From Chrysochromulina tobinii (taxonomy: Eukaryota > Haptophyta > Prymnesiales > Chrysochromulinaceae): a stretch of 34,210 nucleotides of DNA. The translations under genes and the position numbers were made by a program. Positions 18,337-28,200 of the stretch are shown one piece after another. Location of the stretch: contig JWZX01003332.1 in assembly GCA_001275005.1 (NCBI GenBank), positions 1 to 34,210 of the forward strand, written 5' to 3'. The notes below the pieces were generated by a model. That model was not told the DNA's origin and made no database searches. It saw only the letters and a program-made list of their open reading frames with translations. The first letter of the stretch is position 1, and every line of letters begins with the position of its first letter.

Positions 18337-19300
18337 ATGGTGCACTCGGAGTTCGTTCGCCGCGAATCTGCATCAGAAAAGCTGCTGACACTCGCGGAAG
18401 CGACTGTCAAGCTACCTATTGCAGACGCGCAAGTCGATGCGTCGCCTCCTCTGCCCAAACGGCTTGGCAGTGACTTGCCCGAGTTAATCCTGCCGGAGGC
18501 CTTCTCCGCGACCGGCGAACGTGTCGAGGAGCATGCGGCTGCTGACGGCGAAGCCGTTGCTCGCGTACGAATCATCGACCTCCTCGACCCTGAGCAGCAT
18601 GCCGTTCAGGCCGTGCCGCCGGCTGATCGTGGAGCTACGCGACTCGAAGACTTTGATCTCGTGCTCTACGATCTGGAGACAACCGGCCGGAGCCGCCAGA
18701 AAAATGCCATCTGCGAAATCGCGGCGCAGCGGATGCGCTTTGCCGATGGCGCGTGGCGCAGAGAGGGCCCACCGCTCGACATGCTCGTCCACCCGGGCAT
18801 GCGAATCCCACAACTGCGACAAAGGTCCATCACTTAAAAGAAGGCTGACGTGGCAGATAATCCTTCTGTGGCTCAGGGCCTCGCGGCCCTTCAAGCCTAC
18901 ATCGGCGCAGGCCCTCGCTGCGTGCTGATGGCCTGCAATGGCATGCGCTATTGATCCGCTACGATTGCCATTTTTGCAGGCGGCGTAGCTCCCAGTCGAG
19001 CACGGAGGACGAGCCTTTGGACGAACCTTTAGCCCCGCATGCATGGAGTTTATCAGCGACTGCGAGGAGCTTTTCCGGCTGCTCAGCAAGGACAAGCCCC
19101 GTGGCAAGTACGACCTCGGCACACTCTATGAGGAGCTCGGCGGTCCACCGACAGAGGCACACCGTGCACTCGCCGACGTGAGGATGATTGAGCATGTGCT
19201 CTCGCGGCTCTGGCGTGAGGAGGACGTCGTGACGTCGATCGCGGCATTGACGAAGACGAGCGCTGAGCTCAAGCCGGACCTAAGCTTGGTTGCCATTTAA
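18337..19300 (+). pseudogene. Broken DEDD-type 3'-5' exonuclease gene
   Basis: The pieces together make a TREX/DnaQ-like exonuclease of about 320 residues. Exo I (LYDLETTG, with the catalytic Asp-x-Glu) lies near 18664-18690, a degenerate Exo II region (ACNGMRY, then DPLRLPFLQAA) near 18930-18985, and Exo III (HRALADVR) near 19159-19182. The frame is broken three times: an in-frame TAA at 18835-18837 within the motif following GMRIPQL, a TGA at 18952-18954 bypassed by a +1 shift (similarity resumes at 18953), and a TAG at 18986-18988. Each break falls inside conserved sequence that continues directly afterwards, so introns do not explain them well. The usual His of the Exo II HN(G) element is Cys. 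A decayed gene is most likely; clustered sequencing errors are the alternative. Any two-part gene model using the intact ends would be unreliable. Confidence 0.65.
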
Positions 19301-19765
19301 GCTCGGAATCGGGCGTTTCGGGCGCTCGTGTCAGAGGCAGAGTTGCGCTTGGCTAAGTGGTGTACTGTGTATGGACTACGTCCCCACCGTCGTTCTTCCG
19401 CCTTCCGTTCGCATCCCGCGTACTACCGACACTCTCGACTCTCCGGACCCCGTCCGACGGGGGCTCCGCCTCGTTTCAAAATTAAATTGTTCTCCTCGCT
19501 GTACCGCAGCAAACTCAACCACTCGTGTCCGGCGCACCAGCTGGCAAGGAAGGGAAGGGACCACACCGCACACGGTCCGGTCCACGGACCACACGCACGA
19601 CATATGTCACATATTTCACGCCATGCATTCGCTCACACATCTCACATGCATACCCGGATAGTCCGAATGCATCGCATGTAGCCTTGTAGCCCGCATGCTG
19701 TCGTTCATTTCAGTCGCGTCAGCGCGATCCAGCGTTGAATTTCATTCATGGGAGCTGGACGATGG
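19301..19765. other. Convergent intergenic region
   Basis: This 465-base stretch lies between the broken exonuclease and the kinase stop. It has a cac/cat-rich segment (about 19590-19680) with several acat/catgcat repeats. No gene is seen. Confidence 0.4.
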
Positions 19766-21155
19766 TCAACATGCTCTCGCCGCTTTGAATTCTATGTCCA
19801 TGAGGGACGCCTTGAAGCGCTTGCCAGACCGCTGGAAACCGTGAGCAGGCGGAAGCACTTTAAGGGACACATCCGCCTCAGGCATCATGATGACCGTGTC
19901 GGGAGATGTACAGGGAGACAACTGGTCAAAGGACCTCTGCCTGCAACCTCTGACGTACCCAGAGCAGGCACTGTTTTGCAGGCTGCCATGCGGCAACGTC
20001 TTGGGCGCGGTGTCGACGGGCTCGGGTGAGATGATTTCAAAGCTTCTCGGCTCGGACGTGTTGGCGTGGACAGACATGGGCTGAGGAACCGCTTCCTTGG
20101 AGTTGCACTTGGAGGAGCTGCAAGCCGTGGGCGGGCGCGAGCTCGGTCCAGAGTGGAAATTGAGCCAGGGAGCCCTCATGATGTCTTCGACGGTCGGACG
20201 GGCCGCAGGAATCAGCATCAGGCACGCGTCAAGGAGTTGAAGATGTGGCGCCGAGAAGGCGCCACGCTGCAGCTCGCCGCGGAGCATGGGCGCCGGTGAC
20301 GGCCGCAGCTGCCCTGTTTCGTGTGAATCCTTGAGAGCTGTAGCGTGCACGCCAATCGCCTTGATCGGCGCGTCCACGCCGAAAGGGAAGCGACCGCGAA
20401 CCATAACGAACGAGCAGATGCCGAGGGACCACACATCGGCGGCGCGACCACAGTAGGGTCCGATGTGCTTGCTCATGAGCACTTCAGGCGCCGCGTAGAC
20501 CCCCGAGCCGCACGCCTTGCTCATCTTGGTCCCCGGGCACGAGAATGCTGAGAGGCCAAAGTCGCCGAGCTTGAGCTCATCGTTGAAGTCGATGAACGCG
20601 TTTTCGAGCTTCACGTCGAGGTGGACGACGTTTTTTGCATGAAGGTAACCCACCGCAGCGCACAGCTTCCGCGTCCACTTGCTCGCCTCGATCTCGTCGA
20701 GCGAGGTCCTCGCGAGAACGTACTCCAGCAGATCACATTTACACAGCCGAGACACGAGATTGATGCTCGACCTGTGCACGTGATTCGATGACGTAGCGGT
20801 CAACCTTTGAAACAAGATTGTTGCGGCGGCGGCGCAAGCGATGGTGAGGACGCAGCTCTCACCGATCCATGTAGCTCCACTCGAGATGAAGAATGTTCAC
20901 GTGAGGTTCGTAGCGCTTGAGATGGCGGTGTGCCCGGAGCTCGCTCAGGGCATCGGCGCTCATCGTGAGTAGCTTCACGGCAAAGAATCGTCCCGTGGCG
21001 AGCGCTTCCGCGTGCCACACCTCGCCTTGGCTGCCTCTTCCGATCCTTCTTTCGAGCGTGAAGTTCTCCGTGCATTCGGTGACGACATTCGGGGGCAATC
21101 GAATTTCCACGGCCACCTCCTCGCAGGCAAGCTCGAAGCCGTCATGATTGGTCAT
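19766..21155 (-). CDS. Serine/threonine protein kinase (two exons)
   Basis: A 432-residue kinase assembled from exons 20863-21155 and 19766-20771 across a 91-base intron. Exon 1 has the Gly-rich loop IGRGSQGEVW (38-47), the ATP-binding Lys in FFAVKLL (Lys61) and the helix-C Glu (Glu72). Exon 2 has the catalytic loop HLDVKLEN (148-155), DFG (168-170) and APE (192-194). Splicing in phase 2 joins WSYMDR to SSINLVSRLCKCDLLEYVL with no gap in the kinase fold. HLD in place of HRD occurs in active CAMK-group kinases such as DAPK and MLCK. The C-terminal ~150 residues are a Ser/Pro-rich tail. The first exon is open up to 21215, but that codon is TTG and the extra residues come from a palindromic repeat, so the ATG at 21155 is preferred. 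Substrate and group are not assigned with confidence (CAMK-like). Confidence 0.87.
20772..20862 (-). other. GT-AG spliceosomal intron in the kinase gene
   Basis: On the minus strand the intron opens with gtgagag at 20862 and closes with gtgcacag at 20772, 91 bases in all. It interrupts the Arg98 codon after its second base. Reading through gives an immediate TGA after the Arg codon, and the downstream open frame lacks an ATG start, so splicing is required to make a whole kinase domain. Confidence 0.85.
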
Positions 21156-21462
21156 TGGTCGTCCACTAGTGGTCCTCGCGATTAGTGGTCCTCGCCGAGG
21201 ACCACTAGGTATCAACTCTTAATATAGAAATGTCAGTTTCGAGAACCCACCGCCGCGATTTTACCAAAAACTACTGCGAATATCCGACAGTCTGACTGTC
21301 AATAGTGCTCTCAGTTTAAGGCCGACTACTGCATATTCACTCTATCGCTACGCGGCTATAACGTCTATAACATTGGGCTACGGACTATAATCTATATTCT
21401 CTATGCACTAATTACATTGTATGACGTTGGGCCCCGCTCTCTTGCGGCCTAGCGTACGGCTC
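21156..21462. other. Intergenic region between the P2X-like and kinase genes, with a palindrome
   Basis: This 307-base gap has a 25-base perfect palindrome (21183-21207, 12-base arms around one base) next to a direct copy of its left arm (about 21168-21180). From about 21220 the sequence turns markedly AT-rich (ctataacgtctataacatt and similar, 21354-21415), unlike the GC-rich surroundings. It should contain the 3' end signals of the P2X-like gene and the kinase promoter. Confidence 0.5.
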
Positions 21463-23916
21463 CTAGATTGATTGCTTCGTCTCTAATTGGGCCTCTACGT
21501 CCGCGGCTGGAACAACCGTAACGACCACCTCCTCATCAGATGATTTCTTCTTCTTCTTCTTCTTCGGTGAAGCCGAGGCAGCAGCAGATGCGGAAGCTTC
21601 GCTCTCAGCGGGCGGTGGCGGCGGGGCAGGCGGCGTCGGTGACGGCGACCGTGTCCGCATCGGTGACGGTTGTACACCAGCACCGGTGCCGTTGACGACC
21701 ACCTTCTTGGCGGGCGACGCCTCGCCTCCTTTCTTCTTCTTAATGGGGGACGCCTCGCCTTCAGTCCACGAAACCGTGAAGTAGATGACGCCTTGAGGTG
21801 TTAGGGCCTCCGCGAAGGTGATGCTATCGCACTCGGCTAGTGCACTCAGAGCCACCGTACACTTTCCGACCTCGTCATCTTTGTCCAACATGCCGGTATC
21901 CTTGTCCATGACAGAGACCGTCATGTTCGCATCAACAACGGCCTGCAACTGGGGTGTCACCTTGAACTGCAGCATCTCGTTCCATGCCGGCGCGAGTGTC
22001 TTTGGCAGCGCCTTGGTCTTCACGTGAACCCTCTTGATCACTGCCATTGCATACGGGTCAGATAGCCCATTGGTGTCGGTTGATTTGAGTCCGCTCGCCC
22101 TTTCAAAGTGAACTCGAAGCACGCCCCGATTGCCGAGCCGTTCCTGCTTTTGCTCATTCGTCAGGTTCAGCGATTGGCCGAGAACGGGAGCTGCTGGCAT
22201 GGTCTCAAACATCCGCCCCTTCTTGAGCGGTAAGCTCTTGCGTTCGTCCTCGAATGCCAAGCGACAGTCCTCCTCATCACTCGTGCCCTTCGCCGGCTCG
22301 ACGTTTGCGAGGAAGTCGGCAAAGTTGATTGCATCGCCCTCGACGCAAGTCATGTACTCGATGAACGAGAGCCCCCCCTCACTGCCTGCCTCCTCGCCCT
22401 GAAACGACGTGTCTGCGCCTGCCATGATCATATGTGCGATCGCATGTGCCTGCTGCCATGTTATTCCCTCGACGTGTGCGAAAACTCGTACGATGTCGAC
22501 GGCTTCAATGATCCCATTATTGTCGGGGTCGAAATTGCGGTAGCTGCAAGCGAGGATCGCTGCCTTCATGCCGATCTCTGCGAATTCAGAGCGCTTGGAG
22601 ACTATCTCAGAGCGCTTGTTGAGCAGCACGGTGGATTGCCCACCGGGCAGCATGTAGAAGGCTACCGTGTCGGCGACAACGTCTGCACTCTTGACCATCA
22701 CCAGCGCCGCTATGGCCACGCTGAGCAAGTACCAGAAGTTGAATTTATAGATGAGGCCGCTCGTGTGGAACTGGAAGAGGACGCCTTGTCGTGTCCGTTC
22801 GACGAGATGGTAGTGCTGCGGCACGCTGTCGTCTGGGTCGGCCGGGAAGACAACCCAGATCGCTTGCACTCCGACACCCGTCCACGTCCCGTACTCGGGG
22901 CGCAGTTTCACCTCCGCGTGGACATCCCGCCTTCCCTCGGAGGTGGCGGGACGCTTGGTGGCTCTGTCGACGTTGGAGTAGAGGATGTCTACGCGCACGT
23001 TCACACCTGTGGTGCGCATCGGCGGCAGATTGCCCCGATCGTCTCTGCGCACCGCCTGATTCTTGGCGTCGAGGTCGACACCGGCAATGTTGAACCATGC
23101 TGAGAGCGGCATCGCCATGACCTCGCCCGCATTGAACTTGCGGGTCGTACCGTTCTTGAACACGACGAACGTTTCTAGACCGGAGCCTCCTGCTGCCTCG
23201 ACGGACGAGCCTTCCCAATCGCCAAACGCAGTTGACGTGTCGAATGCGTGCTCGAGCGACATGCTCAGCTGCTCCACGGCGAGCGGATAGTAGGCCCGAG
23301 TGTCTTGGCAACCGCACTGGCCATTGCTGCGATTAAAGAGGGTGCCGTTGCTGGCGGCGCATGATGCTTCATTCTCTTCCGCGCTGGCACCTGTTGCGGC
23401 GGCATAGGCGCCTGAGCCGGTGGCATCCACGTCTTCGCACGGCCAGCCTATGGTGACAGTCTCCGAAAAGGCCGTCGTCACGAAGGCAGAGTCGGTAGTC
23501 TTTGTGATGAGCTCAGAGGTCATCATGCCCCGGCATTCGGGCGCGGCCATCGCGTAGATGCCCTCGACGTATGAGTAGCTCGGATTGGAGCAGTATGTTG
23601 TCCGCGCGGAGAGCGTTGTGTCGTCGGTGGCGACGAGCATGTTGCCCGTCTCCACCCACGCATTAGCCATCCCGCCAGGCTCTTCAGCCACCGCCCACCC
23701 GTCTTCGAAGTACAGCTGCGCGAGGGCGATGAGCACCGCTACCAGCTGGCACGATCGGTGGATGACAGCAACGAGCGGCACGTCAACCCTAATGTACTTG
23801 TTGCTTCTGTAGGTCAATGGTAACACAGTCGCAAGAGATGAAAGGCCAGATAGACCCCGATGCTGCTTGTTCTGGGCTCGCGCGCTCCAACCTGTGCTAC
23901 TGAAATATGCGCCCAT
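21463..23916 (-). CDS. P2X-like ion channel fused to EF-hand and C2 domains
   Basis: An 817-residue membrane protein with the P2X layout: a short cytosolic N-terminus with a YxSxK motif (YRSNK, where P2X has YxTxK), a first membrane helix (SCQLVAVLIALAQLYF), a Cys-containing ectodomain of about 350 residues, and a second helix (FWYLLSVAIAALVMVKSADV) ending near VADTVAFYML, resembling the conserved Asp-containing end of P2X TM2. P2X receptors are trimeric, ATP-gated cation channels, also known in algae and Dictyostelium. The cytosolic tail adds an EF-hand loop (DPDNNGIIEAVD), then a C2 domain (GVLRVHFERASGLKSTDTNG onward) with Asp clusters SDPY and MDKDTGMLDKDD that can bind Ca2+, and ends in Lys- and Pro-rich segments. 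The frame extends to an ATG at 24138, but residues before MGAYFSSTGW look non-coding, so 23916 is preferred. ATP gating and Ca2+ coupling are inferred; the P2X call is moderate, the C2 call firm. Confidence 0.7.
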   Translation of the reverse strand: MGAYFSSTGWSARAQNKQHRGLSGLSSLATVLPLTYRSNKYIRVDVPLVAVIHRSCQLVAVLIALAQLYFEDGWAVAEEPGGMANAWVETGNMLVATDDTTLSARTTYCSNPSYSYVEGIYAMAAPECRGMMTSELITKTTDSAFVTTAFSETVTIGWPCEDVDATGSGAYAAATGASAEENEASCAASNGTLFNRSNGQCGCQDTRAYYPLAVEQLSMSLEHAFDTSTAFGDWEGSSVEAAGGSGLETFVVFKNGTTRKFNAGEVMAMPLSAWFNIAGVDLDAKNQAVRRDDRGNLPPMRTTGVNVRVDILYSNVDRATKRPATSEGRRDVHAEVKLRPEYGTWTGVGVQAIWVVFPADPDDSVPQHYHLVERTRQGVLFQFHTSGLIYKFNFWYLLSVAIAALVMVKSADVVADTVAFYMLPGGQSTVLLNKRSEIVSKRSEFAEIGMKAAILACSYRNFDPDNNGIIEAVDIVRVFAHVEGITWQQAHAIAHMIMAGADTSFQGEEAGSEGGLSFIEYMTCVEGDAINFADFLANVEPAKGTSDEEDCRLAFEDERKSLPLKKGRMFETMPAAPVLGQSLNLTNEQKQERLGNRGVLRVHFERASGLKSTDTNGLSDPYAMAVIKRVHVKTKALPKTLAPAWNEMLQFKVTPQLQAVVDANMTVSVMDKDTGMLDKDDEVGKCTVALSALAECDSITFAEALTPQGVIYFTVSWTEGEASPIKKKKGGEASPAKKVVVNGTGAGVQPSPMRTRSPSPTPPAPPPPPAESEASASAAASASPKKKKKKKSSDEEVVVTVVPAADVEAQLETKQSI

Positions 23917-24108
23917 TGGATGGGTGACCAAGTGGTGCAGATTTGTTTGCAGGTCGCAAATCAAGCCCCAAAACTCGTTTATTATTAGCCGAACACCACA
24001 ATGACGCGATTCGACGCCGCGGGGTGAGCATAGGGAAATAGGAAGGTCCGGTGTGTACCGTCGTGTGTCCCGTGTCCTCGCTTTGTGTCCCGCATTTTTG
24101 AATTGGAG
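23917..24108. promoter_or_regulatory. Divergent promoter region, P2X-like gene / unknown gene
   Basis: About 190 bases separate the preferred starts of two divergent genes. The P2X-like frame stays open through this region, so a longer first exon cannot be excluded. Confidence 0.3.
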
Positions 24109-24957
24109 ATGTCTTTCTGTGTTGACCATTTCGCACATGTGGTCTATTCGATGTGCGCCTGCGCCTCGCTCGTGCGCGAGCAGCTCCCGTTACTCATGCA
24201 GCGCGCATGCACACAATGCTGCATACTCTACCCATGCAGCTTCTTTGTTGCGTGGAATGGAGTGCTCACACTAGTGTATGAGGGATTCCCAGCACCGCTC
24301 GCCAGACTCAAGAGCCACCTCAACGAACCACACCTTCATGTCAAGCCGGAGAATTCTGGCAGCAAATGGCCCAAAACAACGATGGGCGCGCTCATCGACG
24401 ATGCTCCCGAATTCAGCCTCGACGAGCTCCGTCAGCTTCACCATCTCTGCATGCAACACAGCCAGGTGCTGTCTTCGCTTGGTGTCCCGGTGTTCCGGTT
24501 GAGTGTCGTGACGTATGCAGCCCGCGGACTGGAGGCGCAGGGCCGCCAGCACGTTGATCACGTGCCCATTCGGCCGGCACCACCCGTTGATGAGGGCGCG
24601 GACGATGGCTATGACCTTTCAGAGTGCACAGAAGAGGAGAGCCAGCGTGTCAAGAGCGTCCTGTCCGAGTGGGACGACCTTGCAGCCTACCTGCCACGTG
24701 TGAATCAGCCGGGAAATCGCATCAGTTCGTATCGCGAGGCGAGCCCATCGGGTTCCACACTCGTCACCTTCATTGCACCACCACCACCAGACGGGAATTA
24801 CTCCCTCGAACCAGACGGGGACTATTGCCTGCAAAGGGTCACGCAGCTACAGACCGTGCTCCAAGGCTTTCGCGCTGCTGTTGATGCGCTCTTTCCAGGA
24901 AGGTATGCATGGCTCGAGCAGGAATCGCTGCATGTGACGCTGCGCGCCCTTGATTGA
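24109..24957 (+). CDS. Unknown protein with a C-terminal 2H-phosphoesterase-like motif
   Basis: A 282-residue protein that I do not recognise as a whole. It contains an ordinary globular-looking segment (LNEPHLHVKPENSGSKWPKT, then GALIDDAPEFSLDELRQLHH), a Glu/Asp-rich middle, and ends AWLEQESLHVTLRALD. The HVTL element resembles the first H-x-T/S catalytic motif of 2H phosphoesterases (RNA ligase/LigT-like), which normally have a second H-x-T/S motif about 80-120 residues later. Here the frame stops right after the first, so the protein is either truncated, continues in an unseen exon, or is a different family. The frame opens with GTG at 24085; the ATG at 24109 is used, and 24151 is an alternative. 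Confidence 0.55.
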   Translation: MSFCVDHFAHVVYSMCACASLVREQLPLLMQRACTQCCILYPCSFFVAWNGVLTLVYEGFPAPLARLKSHLNEPHLHVKPENSGSKWPKTTMGALIDDAPEFSLDELRQLHHLCMQHSQVLSSLGVPVFRLSVVTYAARGLEAQGRQHVDHVPIRPAPPVDEGADDGYDLSECTEEESQRVKSVLSEWDDLAAYLPRVNQPGNRISSYREASPSGSTLVTFIAPPPPDGNYSLEPDGDYCLQRVTQLQTVLQGFRAAVDALFPGRYAWLEQESLHVTLRALD

Positions 24958-25270
24958 GCGGTTTGGCTACGTCCCGGCATCGGCATGTAAGTACGTACGG
25001 CTCGATCAGACTTGAGACTACACGACAGAGCAGCGGTTTCGTTCGGTTATTAAACGCCGCGTTTCCGTTTGAAACGGTTAAGTAAAAAGTAAAACTCCCG
25101 GTAACCACAGCCTGTAAGCGGCGTCGCATCTAGCTTCTACGTAGTCCTGGTCCCTGGGTCCCTACTCGCTACCGTCTAAACTCAAACTGCGGCCCGCGGT
25201 TGCGGCGAATACATTTATATACATTTCCGGGTCGGGCTCGCTCGGGACTCGGCGCGCCTGCACGACTCTC
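24958..25270. other. Convergent intergenic region
   Basis: This 313-base gap lies between the stop codons of converging genes. It is moderately AT-rich around 25040-25090 (ggttattaaacgccg, aagtaaaaagtaaaac). No continuation of the 2H-like protein is seen in the + frames here. Confidence 0.4.
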
Positions 25271-28200
25271 TTACCTGCTCGCACTAATAAGACTACGGGC
25301 GTGACGCCCCCACATTGGAGTTGAAAACGGCGGCCAGACCCAGTGCGCACTGCGCTCTTCTGCTGTTTTGGAACCCGGTGGCCACTGGCAACGCCTTACG
25401 TGTACGCGGCTTGCATCCCGTTCCAGAAAGATGCTCGCTGCCTTGCGAGTTTTGAGCGGGTCGCGCTCGCGGTCATCGGCACCGGTGGTCCCACGCTCCT
25501 GCGCCGTCCTCGAGCTTCGGTGGCCACGCGCTGCTGCACGCGCGGCGCTTTCTTCGATCAGTGCAACTGCCAGCTCAGCATCCTTGGTCACCGCCCGCTG
25601 CCGCACGAGCTCGATGGGCGTCAGGCCATTCTGGTCTGGCGCGGTAGGGTTCGCGCCGGCATCGAGCAGCAGCTGTATGAGCTCGAGGCTCTTGGGCATC
25701 ATCTCGGACATCATCTCTGTCGCGCCACCCTCTGTCGGCGCTGCCTCAGCTGGCTCCTGCGTCGCCAAGGCCGCGCGGCACTCCTCCTCCTCGCTCGTGG
25801 CTGCGGCGAAAGCCCCTGGGCGGCGCCGGCACCACTCATGCAACGCCAGGTGAAGGGGCGTGCTCCATTCCATCTGCGAGAAGCGCTCCAGGTGGGCCTT
25901 TTGTGGCTTACTCGGTCCACACGCGTCAGCATTGGCGCCCAGGAGGCACCGGACCACATCGACGTGACCGGCCGCGCACGCCCAGCACAGCGGCGAGCGC
26001 CTCCAACGGTCAATCTCATTTACAGGCGCGTCGCACGCGAGCAGCAGCTGCACGCACGCCGTCGCACCCGCCCACGCGGCATGGAAGAGCGCTGACCATT
26101 TGTTCAAGTCGCGAGCGTCCCGGGCGCAGTCCTCGCTTCGAAGGAGCAGTGCGAGCGACGCGGCGCACCCGCCAGCGGCCGCACGGTGCAATGCCGTAGC
26201 CTGCGTGCGCGTCGCCGCGTTCACGCGAGCACCCGCTGCAAGCAACGTTGCGACGACCTGAGGACCATGGGCGAAGTCGCACTCGTGCCGACTCGCCGCG
26301 TGCATCAGAGGCGTCGGTTCTCTCCTCGTACGGCTATTGCCGGCGTCGGGATCGGCATTGGCGGCAAGCAGCTCGCTCACCAACCTCCTCCCACCGAGCT
26401 GCGCCGCGAAGGAGAGCACCGCCGTCGCGGCAAGGGCCATCTCTGCGCTCTCAGGGAATGCGAGGTCGCCCGCCGCGAATAACGCGCCGTCGCTGTCCCT
26501 GAGCACTCCCGCCGGATCGTCTGCAGCAGCTTGAAACTCTCCGAGGCGTTCAAAGGAGCGTATCGCATCTGCCGTCGTGTCGGAGGACAAAGCCGCAGGT
26601 GCGGGCAGGGCTGCCCATTGGAGCCACACGCAATAGTCACGCAGCTGCGGCTTGCGATAGAGGCCGCATAGCCGCGTGGCGAAGCGCTGGTTGCCACGCT
26701 CGAAGGCATCTGTGCCTCCAGCGCTCGATGCGTCAAGGTAGCGCCGGAGCTTGTCGAGCATCTTGACCGCAATCAGCGAGGTGCCGCCGAGCTCCCAAAA
26801 GTTTGAGTGCGGCCCGATGGCGGGAACGCCGTGTGGAAGAGTCTCTGCCCATGCCTTGGCTACAGCGAGTTCGGTCGCGCCGCGCAGAGCCTCTTCGGGT
26901 TTGGCGGGATCGTCGATTGCGGACGTGCCGCGAGCAGTCGGCGACGCAATCGGCGGCGGTGGCGACGGCAGGCTGGATCGTAGCAGCTTGCCGCCTGCCG
27001 TGAGCGGCAATCTCTCGATCGCGACCAGGCGGGTGGGCTGCAGGGATGGTGGCAGCCACTTGCGAAGCTGCAGGCGCACCGCCACGTCAGCGCCAGCCTC
27101 ATGGAACGTGGCAAGACTGAGCTCGTCCGTCGCAGGCACCACGAAGAGAATGAGCTGATCATCAATCACGGTGGCGGCGGCACCGGTGATGACCGAGCTC
27201 TGTCGTGCGACCGCCTCAATCTCGCCCAGTTCCACCCGGATGCCGCGCAACTTGATCTGCGCGTCGATGCGGCCCAGGACCCGCAGCCCAGAGCCCTCTC
27301 CCTCCCACACGCCGAGGTCGCCGGTGCGAAACCAGAGACGGCGGGTCTGGAGGGGGCTGCTGCCGCTGCCGCTGCCGCTGCTGCTGCCTCTGCCGCTGCC
27401 GCTGCCGCTGCCGCTGCCGCTGCTGCCATCTGCCGTCTCAATAGTATCCACTCGCCGCCGTTGCAGCAGCCACAGCCTGACATCCTCGCTGCCGAGCCAC
27501 ACGAAACGTTCGGCAGTCAGCTCAGGTCGACCGTGATAGCCCACAGCCATCTGCTCCCCCGCAAGCAAGATCTCGCCGCCAGATCTGCCCGTGTCAAGCG
27601 CCGTGTCAAGTGCCAGGTCGACGCTCGCAAACGGCCAGCCTGCACTCGCTGTGCCGCGCGCCTCGGCCGTGGCGCATGCCCCGATCGTCTGGTACACGGT
27701 CACCTCCGTCACCCCATATGTGTTGGCGATCACGGGCAACCCACTTGGTAGACCGGTGGCGGCGCTCGCGCTGTGTGCGAGCCAGGGTGCGACTAGAGCA
27801 AAAGGCAGCGCCTCGCCGCCTAGAGCGACGAACTGGAGGGACGGGAGCTGCGACGGGGCCAGCGAGAGCAGCGACCAGAGCGAGGGCGTCGCACACACGT
27901 GCGTCACTCGTAAGGCCTGCATCGTCCCGCCAAACGCCTGCAACAGCTGTGCACGAGGCGCCGTGCACAGCGTCGCCCCAGCGGCCAGCGTCGAGAGCGT
28001 GTCACCGATACATGGATCCCACGTGTGGGCAGATGCGAGGAGCACACGCGAGGCGCACGCGCTGGCGTATGCGCCAGAGAGCGCAGGCTGAATCCCATGC
28101 GTGTTGCTCTTGGCTCGGGCGTAGGCGTGCATGGCTCCGTGCGTCACAAGCACCGCCTTTGGCCTGCCAGTGCTACCTGACGTGTAGATGAGATGCAAAT

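Noticed and set aside
20859-21215. A separate short N-lobe-only kinase gene
   Set aside because: It has only the ATP-binding lobe and stops right at a consensus gtgag donor; splicing to the downstream frame gives a full kinase.
24085-24138. Overlapping divergent genes (P2X-like start at 24138 over the unknown + gene)
   Set aside because: The first 74 residues of the longer P2X-like frame look non-coding, and an ATG at 23916 begins plausible protein sequence, removing the overlap.
27355-27424. The GCTGCC run as an intron in the adenylation domain
   Set aside because: It keeps the frame, lacks good splice sites on the minus strand, and translates as a simple Gly/Ser linker.
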